Below, one piece after another: positions 1 to 9,508 of a stretch of DNA of 64,000 nucleotides. A program made the position numbers and the translations under genes. The DNA is taken from the NCBI GenBank assembly GCA_002633025.1, contig NMRB01002575.1, forward strand, positions 19,129 to 83,128, read 5' to 3'. Numbering within the stretch: the first letter of the stretch is position 1; the number at the start of each line of letters is the position of its first letter. The notes beneath the pieces are model-generated. The model did no database searches. It was not told where the DNA came from and was given only the letters and a program-made list of their open reading frames with translations. The stretch comes from Notospermus geniculatus (Eukaryota; Nemertea; Pilidiophora; Heteronemertea; Lineidae).

Positions 1-95
1 AGTAAGATTTTTCTTACTAAGATCTTACTAAGAAATAGCCAAGATACTTACTAAGAAAATTATAAGATTATTAGTAAGATTCATGTCCTGGGAAG
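1..95. repeat. AT-rich CTTACTAAG-motif repeat, cut by window edge
   Basis: The motif CTTACTAAG or its complement recurs about five times in 95 bases, and the first 18 bases form a small palindrome (AGTAAGA..TCTTACT). It looks like the inner end of a tandem or foldback repeat whose remainder is left of the window. No coding signal is seen. Confidence 0.5.
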
Positions 96-204
96 AGATG
101 AAACAAACCTGCCAGGATTTCCCTATCCCAAGTACTGATAATTCTTCTGAATAGCTGTGAGAACTAGAACTGTTGGCATCAAAGAGAGACCTCCCAAATC
201 ACCT

Positions 205-376
205 TCATAATTTTTTATTTAAAAAATTATAAAATAAAATTTTTTATTTTGTAATTTTTTTATAAAATAAAAAAATTATAACACATTTTTTTATTTTATA
301 AAATTTTTATTTGATATTTTTTTATAAAATAAAAAAATTATAAAATAAAAGTTTTTATTTTATAATTTTTTTTCAA
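205..376. repeat. A/T-only low-complexity palindromic tract
   Basis: About 170 bases consist almost only of A and T, built from alternating TTTTTATTTTATAA and TTATAAAATAAAAA segments, so the tract can fold on itself in several registers. It is probably a decayed simple repeat. Confidence 0.75.
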
Positions 377-944
377 GCCAACAAGAGCAGACTTCTCAAC
401 CATCATGGTTTTAAGAGCCTTGAGCACAAACCGTTACAAGTTTCAAGAACTACTCTTCCATTTCCTCTCTGATTTGCACTTCAGAGACGCAGCAGAACGA
501 GGTGTCGAAGTTATGCCTCGATAATTACGGCCTAATAATTCTGCGAGAGTAGGTTTTTGGAGTTTACGAAGCTTGAATGATCAGTCTTGCAAGATAATGA
601 TGCACTGCCATGATGAAAAGTCGTTGACAACCTAATGACTTCCAGAAAGTTCCGTTCCACAGTTCCCAGTGGATCTGTCAACATCTTATTTTGTGTTGTG
701 CAAGGTTCAGAATGGCAAAAAAAACTTAAGACTGAATGTAATGTTCAATCAGGGAAAATAAGTAATTTGAAACCAATTTGTGGAAATGCGTGTTCTGAAA
801 TGGGTACTCTTTTTTTCCTGTCTCAAATCCTGGATCCGTTCCCATACAATATCGTAATGCTGCTGTGAATAGAGATGTACATGAAAATGAAACCGGTAAT
901 CAAAATACGGCGACAGAACATGCTGATTGGTTAATAATACATAC

Positions 945-1014
945 CTCCCTGCGGGAAGAATTGAGAATAGATTTCTTTAAATGTTTCCTCGTCCACTATC
1001 CCGGTGGGACATTC
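945..1014 (-). CDS. KCNIP: KChIP (Kv channel-interacting protein) exon, first EF-hand
   Basis: This 70-bp internal exon (23 codons plus one base) reads [15 protein letters not shown] then YSQFFPQG. KChIPs are cytoplasmic calcium-binding subunits of Kv4 potassium channels; some act as nuclear calcium-sensing repressors. The CPxG signature is the degenerate first EF-hand of neuronal calcium sensor proteins, which does not bind calcium. FFPQG fits KChIP better than the FFPFG or FFPYG of NCS-1, recoverin or VILIP relatives. On the minus strand the acceptor is TTCATTTCAG|GAATGT and the donor is GGAG|GTATGT. The exon starts in phase 0, exactly matching the end of the 8813-8937 exon, so the joined protein reads ..YRGFKQ-ECPTG... 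It ends with one base of a codon, expected to become the Asp of FPQGD in the next exon, outside the window. The frame is intact and conserved. Confidence 0.95.
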
Positions 1015-2364
1015 CTGAAATGAACAATGGGAAAAAAACTATTCATACACTTATAAAATGACGGATGAAACAGAAAATTGCTATGAATTGCATAATTAAT
1101 GCATGCAACCATGGGATAACTTCAAAGATAGCTCGTAAAATATTCCAATTTAGTTTCATTGCTTTATTTCTGAGAGAATACTCAGAACGCAAGGGCAAAT
1201 TCCCACTACCACTCTTTTGCCATGACTAAAGAGATCCCTTGAGTCCTAACCGCAAAAAATGACTTTGAACATGACATCCTTTGCGGCAGCATCATACATT
1301 AGCAGCGACTTGCAATAAACAACCCACACATTAAAAAACAATGAGCATGCCTTTGAATATAAATCTAGCTGATCAAATCGCTGTCAGAAGGGATTTTTCC
1401 ATTGTCAGAAGGGATTTTTCCAAAAGAGGCCTTATCTGAAAAACTGACCAGACAGAAGAGACAACAGGATGATATAGGGCCCTGATCTGAACCAGAGTCT
1501 GCTGGAGTTGTGATGATTATCTATCACTTTGAAGGCTTGGAACTTATCCCGATAGGGACATCCCTTCGAAATATCTGGGGAAGTTACTTTTGTATACTCG
1601 ACTGCTTTTTAGGCGAAGCTACTTTTGTGTACTCGATTGCTTTGTTGGTGTTAAGGTTTTAGGCAAATTTTCCACTCCTGGCCTGGTCCTTCAATATCTC
1701 ACTCTGGATTTGTTGGTAAAGGTTTCCGGCAGATGGTATAGGCCTACGTATCACAAAGGCTGGCATTTGGGGTAGTGGTGCCCACCCTCCAAGGACTTTC
1801 TTGCTTATCACTGGTCCATATCACAAATATGTTTCTCATTTATCGTTCGGACAGCCCCCAACCATCGTCGTTTCAAGGGAGATTTCTTGGAAACTTCTAC
1901 ATGCCCACTTAATCTGGTAGGCAAACCAAACATGTGACTGGTCGCAAAATGCAAATTTTGCCCTTCAAGTCCATTCCAAGAAGATGGCTTAGGGCTGTCA
2001 GCCTTCCTCAGCAACCCAACTTTCGTCCATCACATCTTGAGACATCGGGTTCATCTCATTGTGTCCTGTCTAAACTCACAATTTAATCAACTCAGATTCA
2101 TACGCCTTGCCCGATCGGTCATCCCACACAAGGAGAAGAAAAACTGACAGCTGAACTCCAGACAGAAATAAATCAATTCAATTTAACTTGGCAATATTTG
2201 CCGTCGATATTTGTTTTATGCTTGTAAACAGTTGATCAGCTGCTCTGAATATTGACTGATGACACCACTTCCTTTATCAAACTAGTTCAGCTGTTTTGGT
2301 ATCATTTTCTTTCCCTGCATGGATGGTACATACCAAGCAGACACAACTCGGGATAGCTTCCCCA

Positions 2365-2521
2365 TAAAAAATGTTACCGGGATCCCGGTGGGATCCCACT
2401 CCACCGCGGTGGGGCTGGGTGGGCCCCAGTGGGGTGAGAAAATCCCAGTGGGGCGACTTGCCGGGGAAAGGGTGGGATCCCGGTCTGGACTGGGGTCAAA
2501 GTGGGGTGAGGTGGGATCCCA
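2365..2521. repeat. G-rich GTGGGATCCC/GTGGGGTG imperfect repeat
   Basis: GGGATCCC occurs four times and TGGGG-type runs more than six times within about 155 bases. All three frames stay partly open, giving spurious ORFs on both strands. The plus strand has enough G-tracts to be quadruplex-prone. It is an interspersed simple repeat, contiguous with the palindromic element that follows. Confidence 0.7.
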
Positions 2522-2677
2522 GTGACAGTTTTCTGTCGAAAGTTTGCTGTCAGATAGGCAATTATTGCTCTCAGACAGCAATAATTGCCGTCATATAGTA
2601 CTGTATGACAGCAATTATTGCTGTCTGAGAGCAATAATTGACTATCTGACAGGAAACTTTAGATAGAAAACTGTCAC
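2522..2677. mobile_element. Palindromic MITE, 156 bp
   Basis: Near-complete foldback. The left end GTGACAGTTTTCTGTC pairs with the right end GATAGAAAACTGTCAC, and the arms continue through an AGCAATAATTG core to a short loop near 2600. No coding capacity. It is probably a non-autonomous DNA transposon; the superfamily is unclear because no target duplication stands out. Confidence 0.8.
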
Positions 2678-2687
2678 ATGGAGAGGT

Positions 2688-2825
2688 GCCTTTAGGCTGC
2701 AATCATGCAGAGCTACACGCTACACGGACACGCTGGTTAACGATGGGTTTACAAAGGGCTCGCGATCGGATGCCATTGTCCATGTAGCGTGTACATGTAG
2801 CTCTATGAGATTGCAGCCTTAAGGG
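2688..2825. mobile_element. TIR MITE, 138 bp (GGCTGCAATC ends)
   Basis: The left arm begins CCTTTAGGCTGCAATC and is mirrored by GATTGCAGCCTTAAGGG on the right. Pairing continues through AGAGCTACA..CGCTACA on the two sides. The unpaired middle, with GGTTAACGATGGGTTTACAA, resembles the loop of the inverted repeat near 16050, suggesting a shared family. Confidence 0.75.
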
Positions 2826-4379
2826 CCTATTTTTGGGCCAGAGTTCAAGTCCTCTTCTTGAGTAAAAAGAACTCAACGATAGCGCGAACCTGCTGGTGAT
2901 TATTTTTACAAAGAATTTTAACACAGAAGAAAAAGAACGTGTTTTGATTCCTGATTTACAGTGTTGCCAGTCCATTAACCTCAGCAGCTGAATGAGTTAC
3001 ATTCTTCACCTAGACTTTGACGTAATGGAAAGAGCTAGGGGCATATCAATTCACCTTCACCAAGAACAAGTGCAGAGCCTCAAAATGATTACTGATTAAC
3101 TCTCCGCGTAAGAATGATGGCCGACATCATGAATTTCACATGAGGATGCAGAGCCAATCAGATTGAGTATAGTAGAACTCGATATCATATGGTTCAAAGA
3201 CAGGAGATATATCTAGGCCATTTATCATGCGGGTTATGACGTTTTATCGCCAGGAACACCATTCTTCAATCAGTTTAATGAAATGATCCACATGGTCGTG
3301 ATCAGAGCTAATAATTTATATGCCTGGTATATCGGAATATTGGATTCTGTATTGATTGCACAGCGGTGTTGCATGTCTGCTAAAAGGTTGGCAAGAGAGA
3401 AATGTAAAAATACACGAAATGACCACCTAGCTTTCTGTCTGTGTGTGGGTTATACGGAAACCTTGGCTCTTTGTTTACTACATTATAAAGATGAAAGGAA
3501 TTGACTGGCATTTAGAGTAGAAATACAAGTCATAAACTTGTATGCTGTGAATTTGATTCTGGGAGGAAGCAGATAGTGGGTAGAGGGAGGGAGTGAGGAA
3601 AGAGGTGAAAAAAGTACAATTTCTTTGATATCTGCAATATAGGCGAAAAAAATTCCAACAGAGTGGGAGGTATCCCTTGGCCAGTCATATACGTCAGTTA
3701 TCATCCAGAAACGAAATTCAAAATGGCCGCCAAGGCAGCCATCTTGGTTGAGCAACAGGTGTAAATTATTTGGCGGTCTACCTCTACCACCTGCAGATAG
3801 ATCACAGAAATCTCAAATAATTCCTTGTGTGGTTCTTCATCAGTTAATACATGTATCGCCTGGAAACGAAAAAGCTGACAGGATGGAAGAATGACAGGCA
3901 GACAACACGTACGATGACAGCATCCCTCCAATCCAATGATTGGGCTGAGGAGTAAAACACCCAGTTTTCTAAAACGCTGCAAATCTCTGCAAACCACATT
4001 ACAAGTCTTCTCCACTCTCCCCTCCAACCCATTAGCTCCTCATTATGTTGATAGTCATTAGACGAACTGTCAATATGTCTTTCTCTTTTAAGCACTACAT
4101 CTTGATGACATTCGTATTGACTTAGCTCAACATATCAATATTATCCATTTGGTTTTAAGATGGTGCGAGACAGATCGAGTAACATTTGCAAAGTGAGTTT
4201 AATAGAAGGTTTTGATCATGTTGTCCTTTTTCTAAGCTTGCATAATTTTGTTTGACATCAAGGTATATGCGGCGGCGGCCATCTTGGATGAGCTTCGGCC
4301 ATCTTGCTTGGTCTCAGGACAGAACTCAAAGAAGAACTAGTCTTGCACAAGTCAGCCATCTTGAATGAGCATCTGCGTG

Positions 4380-4700
4380 AACAGAGAATCGCAGACAAAT
4401 TCACTGTGCTGGCCATCTCAGATTACCAACAGCGAGAAAATCAATGTGTCGGCCATCTTGGATTACCAACAGCCATACTGGATTCAGTTTCATGAAAATC
4501 AATGTGTCGGCCATCTTGAATTACCAACTGCCATATTGGAAAGTTTCAAGAAAATCAATGTGTCGGCCATCTTAATAGATTACCAAGAGCCATATTGGAT
4601 TCACTTTCATGAAAATCAATGTGTCAGCCATCTTGGATTACTAGCAGCCATATTGGATTCAGTTTCATAAAAATCAATGTGTCATGGCCTCCCACATTGT
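4380..4700 (+). repeat. ~58-bp tandem repeat with GCCATCTTG motif
   Basis: Four to five diverged units carry AATCAATGTGTCGGCCATC followed by TTGGATTACCAACAGCC. The GTCGGCCATCTT anchor recurs near 4448, 4506, 4562 and 4623. The same GCCATCTTG core appears nearby at about 3738, 4279, 4298 and 5140. CAAGATGGC on the opposite strand resembles a YY1 core. The overlapping open frames are repeat translations, not a gene. Confidence 0.8.
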
Positions 4701-5340
4701 AAGCATTAATTACAAGGCAAAATTGAAATCATCAACATTGCCATGAAAGGTATGTCCGGGAATATTTATAAGTCTTTCTGTAATAAAGGTAGAGATTTTT
4801 ATAGTTGTGGCACGCCATATAGAATTCGCAGCATGCCATTTGTTATGTTAGCGACAAGACTGTTGCTTAGTTACTCGTGCGTTAAATGGTATTATGGTCA
4901 TTATATTGGAAATGTGAGTGATATTCTTAGCTCGGTGATGTATTGTCTCATAAAGTGTGGTCATGAGATGACAGGGAAGGGGATTGGACAATTATGTAGA
5001 TGCCGACTTGAGCAGGTACCAGGGTTGACTTATTAACATTGCTTCAGAAGTTTGGTTTGGCCAACTCTAGGTAAAGGCAGTATTATTCTAAGTACTGTAT
5101 GGTGAACTGGCAAAGTCAACTGCACCAATCGTTGGTCGGCCATCTTGGATTACCAGCCACCATGATGGACTTAGTTTTGAGAAGAAAATCACCATGCCGC
5201 CTCAACATTCTAGGGCAGTTGGCTCTGTGTTGGCTACTACAGAAGTCTCTTGGCAGTCATTTGTGTCATCGAGTCAGCAAAAGCTGTAAACAAAACCAAC
5301 GATGGTGAATTGAGAGCGAACTCGCATGCGAAAACTCTTA

Positions 5341-5891
5341 TCACCGTGGAGAATCGCCAACGCAGTAGCCGAGTTTCTCAGGTGGCAGTGCTGTGATCCG
5401 AGTGAAACATGGCGGCTCTGTCACATATCGATGTGTGTGTTGCCGACTAAAACGCGAAAAATAGAGAGTTTCGGTCGAGGTGAGCGAGTTTATGTAAATT
5501 CGAGGATGATCTAGTGATAATTTGCAATTGAACAAGCCGAAATATAGGTGCTGAAGGAGTGTTGTTTCTTTGTTTGAAGTGGAAATTTTCGTTGTGTTAG
5601 GCCGGTTGTTTGATTGACGGCAGTTCCACGTAGTGACACTTGAACTTTTCCACTTCAAATGTAAAATCGACCACGTAATTCCAATAAAGGAAGCTTTAGA
5701 TTAATAGACGATAAACTGGAGGTCATCCTCGGCATAGTCTAAGTGTGTGTATCTTTCATCTTCGGTACTTTGCTCCCCACTTTGGAGTTGACATCCTCAA
5801 CATTCGTGATACAGCCGCCATGTTTTTGACTCGGATCACAGCGCTGCCACCTGAGAAACTCGGCTACTGCGTTGGCGATTCTCCACGGTGC
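5341..5891. mobile_element. Inverted-repeat element, ~550 bp with ~85-bp arms
   Basis: The left arm 5341-5425 (CACCGTGGAGAATCGCCAAC.. to ..AACATGGCGGCT) is repeated inverted at 5812-5891 with few differences, so both arms yield the same spurious peptide. The spacer shows no transposase. It is likely a non-autonomous DNA transposon. Confidence 0.8.
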
Positions 5892-6017
5892 TTATGGAGC
5901 AGCGGATTTGGAGGTTCTGGGTTTGAGTTCCACAGCACGAATTAATCAAGAAATGAAGAAATTAACTCAGAATTGACGGCAACAAAAACATTTCTACTAA
6001 TACTTGTAACAGCAATT

Positions 6018-6136
6018 GGCCCGCATTTTAAAATGCTCCTCAACATAAAGGAGTTCCTCAAGGCTATTGTTGTCAACAGGAGAACAACAGCCTTGAGAAA
6101 CTCCTTTACGTTGAAGAGCATTCTAAAATACGGGCC
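6018..6136. mobile_element. Foldback element, ~120 bp
   Basis: Two arms of about 55 bases (GGCCCGCATTTTAAAATGCT / AGCATTCTAAAATACGGGCC) enclose a very short loop near 6077. A transcript would form a long imperfect hairpin. It is most likely a palindromic MITE, although a small-RNA precursor cannot be excluded. Confidence 0.75.
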
Positions 6137-6804
6137 ATTGTGTAGGGTTTGGCTGCAACAGTAACAACGATGGAACTCGGGCGTAGAGACAATGACAAAG
6201 GCAAGGACAACTGTTTCTTTGTAGAGCGTGTAGCATGATCTTGAACTGGTAAATGGCCAGATGATGTACCTTTTTTATCACATGCATACCCTACTACAAA
6301 AGAAGCGACCACTTTCAAAGAAAGAATCACCTCCACGACTCCTCGAACAGCATTGTCAAGCCAGTCATGCCCGCTCCCTTACTTATCAAGACCCAACGCC
6401 CTTGAATAATACAACAGCCTCCTTTTACCCTCTCAGCCGAATCATGCAATCAGAGCAGCTCAAAGTAATAGACTGATTATGATTCCGCACAACAGTGTGG
6501 GATGATCAGAATGAGAATGCAGGGCACATGACGATGTTTAGACAGCTAGGAGAAGAGGACACCTAACCTCCGGCTGGTACCAGTGAAAGGACTCTGATTC
6601 GGGGATTGAGGTGGCTTTGGATTGGTCTCAGCTCTAAGTTAGACAGTGTCCTTGTCGCAGACGACTCAAAGGAGGAACGTGTCATGACTTTTAATGGAAA
6701 GGCAAACACTTCAAGAGAGCCTGGTTAAAGGTATCCGTTTAAGTTACATGTATATGCATAATGTTGTAAGTCAGTGACCTTTTTGTACATATGCCCCCCG
6801 AGAC

Positions 6805-6956
6805 GGCTGTACCCAATGGCCATTGGGTCATATGAATAATAACTAGTACATGTAAGTGCTTTTACTTTAATTTTGCAATACAAATGCACTAGGCAATGCT
6901 GTACAAATCTGAAGTAAAAGCATTTGCTAGTCTTTATTCATATGACCCAATAGGTT
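6805..6956. mobile_element. Family A MITE copy 1
   Basis: CATTGGGTCATATGAATA on the left is mirrored by ATTCATATGACCCAATA on the right. The interior AAAGCATTTGCTAG..GCTTTTACTTTAATTTTG is shared with copies at 28178, 31481 and 35096. The direct octamer CCCGAGAC flanks the unit (6797-6804 and 6957-6964) and could be a target duplication, though the terminal bases are not cleanly inverted. Confidence 0.75.
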
Positions 6957-7005
6957 CCCGAGACCTGTTTCAACCTTCTGCTCTTGCTGATGCTCCTTCT
7001 TGCAT

Positions 7006-7210
7006 TACTGTAAAGTCGCATTTAAGAGGTCATGCTGACAGACGGTAAAATTGGTCAGAAAGAGAAATAGCGTCGTTCTGATTGGCTCTAGCCTGATATC
7101 GCCTCCCACTTTAACAGGCTCCAAGTCCAAGCTGAACTGTCGATGAAAAAGACTACCTGATTAAGTCTGACACCTGCAACGTGACCTCTTAAAAGTGATT
7201 TTACGGTAAA
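7006..7210. mobile_element. TIR MITE, ~205 bp (TTAAGAGGTCA ends)
   Basis: The left end TACTGTAAAGTCGCATTTAA then GAGGTCA is mirrored by TGACCTCTTAAAAGTGATTT then TACGGTAAA. Terminal repeats are about 28 bp. The interior is unrelated to other copies here and non-coding. Confidence 0.75.
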
Positions 7211-7524
7211 CACATTACTCAATAAAGAGAAACCTCAACAGACCCAGTGGAATACAGTATTTTCTCATCCGTGCACAGCTGATTACGATTACCAAATTAC
7301 GCCACTCGGGTGTTGCATTTTTCTAGATCGCTGCTGCTCACAGTCGTAAAGAATGTTCACTCCAAGAGGTAAATTGAATGTTCCAATTTATTAGCAGAAG
7401 TAAAAATATCATTATTTGATAAGAAATACAGCAGTAACTACCTCTGGGGAAACCTTGGTCTAAATTTGGGCTATAGTGATCATCTGGATAATCAAATCAT
7501 GGCTTTGACTGGAAGTTCACATCG

Positions 7525-8060
7525 CATCACCTATTAGCAAGAATATATAAGTACCAAGAATGTACAACTCAAAATATGTGCCAAAAGTGAGTTTACTAAT
7601 TTGCCTCTGGTGAACCTGTAACTGAAGGGATCTTAATTTGTGAATGATTATTGTGTAGAGAAGATCATTACGAACAAAATGACACCTCCCGCAGTTATAT
7701 GCACTCAGAAATAACCGAGCTACAGAGTAGTTTTGAATGGACCATATTTTCGACAAATTGATATCGTACTTGATCTCAGGGTCGGGCACTCTGACCTAAA
7801 CAACAAATCCATGGTTTCACCAAAATCAAAAAACTTTTGTACGCCAGTAATATGTCTGTAACTTTACATAAGAATATTGCCGATGTTCTAAGTAATACAA
7901 TTCAGTCAACAACCGTTAAATCTAAACATTGGTTATTTAATTAGAAGGCCTATAATTACCGTACGCCCTCTATTATCAGAAAAAGTAACTTAACGCCCAT
8001 CCGTTTGATTGATTACTAAGTTGTACATTCTTGGTACTTATATATTCTTGCTATTAGGCA
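7525..8060. mobile_element. TIR element, ~535 bp, 37-bp ends
   Basis: CTATTAGCAAGAATATATAA then GTACCAAGAATGTACAAC near the left end is repeated in perfect inverse orientation at about 8021-8056. The interior has no recognisable transposase. It is a medium-size non-autonomous DNA transposon. Confidence 0.8.
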
Positions 8061-8494
8061 GGGTTTAGTAATTCAGACATACTTTTGGCTTCACTTAAAG
8101 GTCACGAGAGTTGGGTTCCCTCAAGGGGCAGGTCTTCACTTGTAAACGTCTCTGGCACGTCTACTTATCGATATGCCAATGGTTCACCATGTTAATTTCA
8201 TTCACTATCAAGTAGGACGACAGTGAAACGGGCTCATCATCAACAAAGTTCAAATGTAAAAAAGTACCACCTGCGTGTTTAGCAAGTTTTTACATCCCAA
8301 TATTTTTTTGGGAAAACGAAAATACACAATGTAAAAAAAACTACAAAGGAACCTTGGTATTCATTGGAAAGCTCTCAGAGAGCCCTTTTCAATAAATACC
8401 TAGCGGGTATGTGATAGTATTGGGTTTCTGTGACATCTAAAGCTTTGGTAGGCTACATGTAGCTTTTCCATTTATCAATGAAATTGCCACTGAC

Positions 8495-8758
8495 CAGTGG
8501 CGTAGCTAGCTTTTATGGCCCGGGGGGGGGGGGCGAAATTGATTGTGTCTGTAGGGCGAAGCTGGAGGGGGTCTGGGGATCCTCCCCATAAAAAAATTGA
8601 AAATTGACATCCTCTCAGATGCATTTTCCCCACATCTGACACCACAATAACTTGGCTTGAAGAGGGGAAAAGACGTTTCAGAGGAAAAAATTGTTCCGTC
8701 CCTTTTTGCTCTGGGGCATTTGCCCCCTGCCCCCCCCCCTCCGCTAGCTACGCCCCTG
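8495..8758. mobile_element. hAT-type MITE, CAGGGGCGTAGCTAGC ends
   Basis: The ends are CAGTGGCGTAGCTAGC and GCTAGCTACGCCCCTG, bordering G- and C-homopolymer runs. CAGGGGCG-type ends are typical of non-autonomous hAT elements in many animals. I see no clean 8-bp target duplication, so this copy is old or its flanks have mutated. It lies only 55 bp inside the KCNIP donor site. Confidence 0.8.
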
Positions 8759-8812
8759 TTGACAACAGAGGGTCAAAATTTGTAGGATTTTATAGATCAA
8801 GTGCGTACATAC

Positions 8813-8937
8813 CTGCTTAAACCCCCTATACATAATCTGTAACTCTTTCTTGGAGAACTTGGTGTTGCGGCAAAGTGCGTCAAGCCCCTCCGGCTTGTAC
8901 CGCACAACCTGCATCTCCAGATCATCGAGGTCATGAT
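8813..8937 (-). CDS. KCNIP: KChIP (Kv channel-interacting protein) exon, conserved core start
   Basis: This 125-bp internal exon carries two bases finishing a codon plus 41 codons. It reads [20 protein letters not shown], then [15 protein letters not shown], then YRGFKQ. In KChIPs this segment follows the variable N-terminus: the acidic stretch, the R(H/Y)xPEGL motif, then the entering helix of the first EF-hand ([16 protein letters not shown]). KChIPs bind the Kv4 N-terminus and tune channel trafficking and inactivation in a calcium-dependent way. The minus-strand acceptor is TCTATTTGCAG|ATCATG and the donor is AAGCAG|GTATGT. Start phase implies an upstream exon ending one base into a codon, probably G to make Asp. 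The end is in phase 0 and joins the 945-1014 exon without a break. The variable first exon(s), to the right, were not recognised. Confidence 0.96.
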
Positions 8938-9259
8938 CTGCAAATAGAAATGGATAAAACTGATGAGTTCATGTATCACCGTGACAAAAAAATACATCTT
9001 GTTGAATCCCAAAATCCCAAGTGCGCTCTGACCAGCGGTCTCACACTAGCTGATAGTAGGACTTGTAGGGCAGTTTCACTGTACATGTACATGTAAATGA
9101 AATTCATAGACATCACTTCAATCTGAAAGGGAATGAATATCTTCAAATACGTCACATTAGAATATCTATTGATCCTGTAATTGTATACTTTAGTGCAAGC
9201 TTGGAGTTTCGACTTCATCCCCAATGTAACCGGTCGGATACAGTGCAGACATACACAAG

Positions 9260-9499
9260 GGAGTCAGAAAGAAAAGTGGAAAATGAGAAGTGGGTTGGCA
9301 TTTTGCGCGAATTTTTCAATTTCTCAAATTGGGAGAAAATTTTTTCCCATTTTGAGAAAAATCAGACAAAATGTCATGTCATTTTAAGAAAATTTCTCAA
9401 AATGGGAAAAATGTTTCTCCCAATTTGAGAAATTGAAAAATTCGTGCAAAATTCCAAAATTTCCCACTTCTTATTTTCCACTTTTATTTCCTACTCCCT
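9260..9499. mobile_element. Palindromic MITE, 240 bp, flanked by direct repeat
   Basis: Arms of about 100 bases (GGAGTCAGAAAGAAAAGTGG.. and ..AATTTCTCAAATTGGGAGA) are mirrored around a centre near 9375. Direct copies of TACACAAGG stand at 9252-9260 and 9500-9508, overlapping the element's first base, a good candidate 8- or 9-bp target duplication (hAT- or MULE-like). Confidence 0.85.
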
Positions 9500-9508
9500 T
9501 ACACAAGG

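Larger units (their letters stand above)
1015..8812 (-). other. KCNIP: KCNIP intron (7,798 bp), transposon-rich
   Basis: The minus-strand intron runs from donor GTATGT (just below 8813) to acceptor TTTCAG (just above 1014). Both boundaries are GT-AG and in frame. It contains the foldback and TIR elements listed separately. The stretches 1020-2360, 2830-3700 and 4750-5330 hold no gene or exon I can recognise. Short open frames there have no family resemblance and are chance. Confidence 0.9.
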
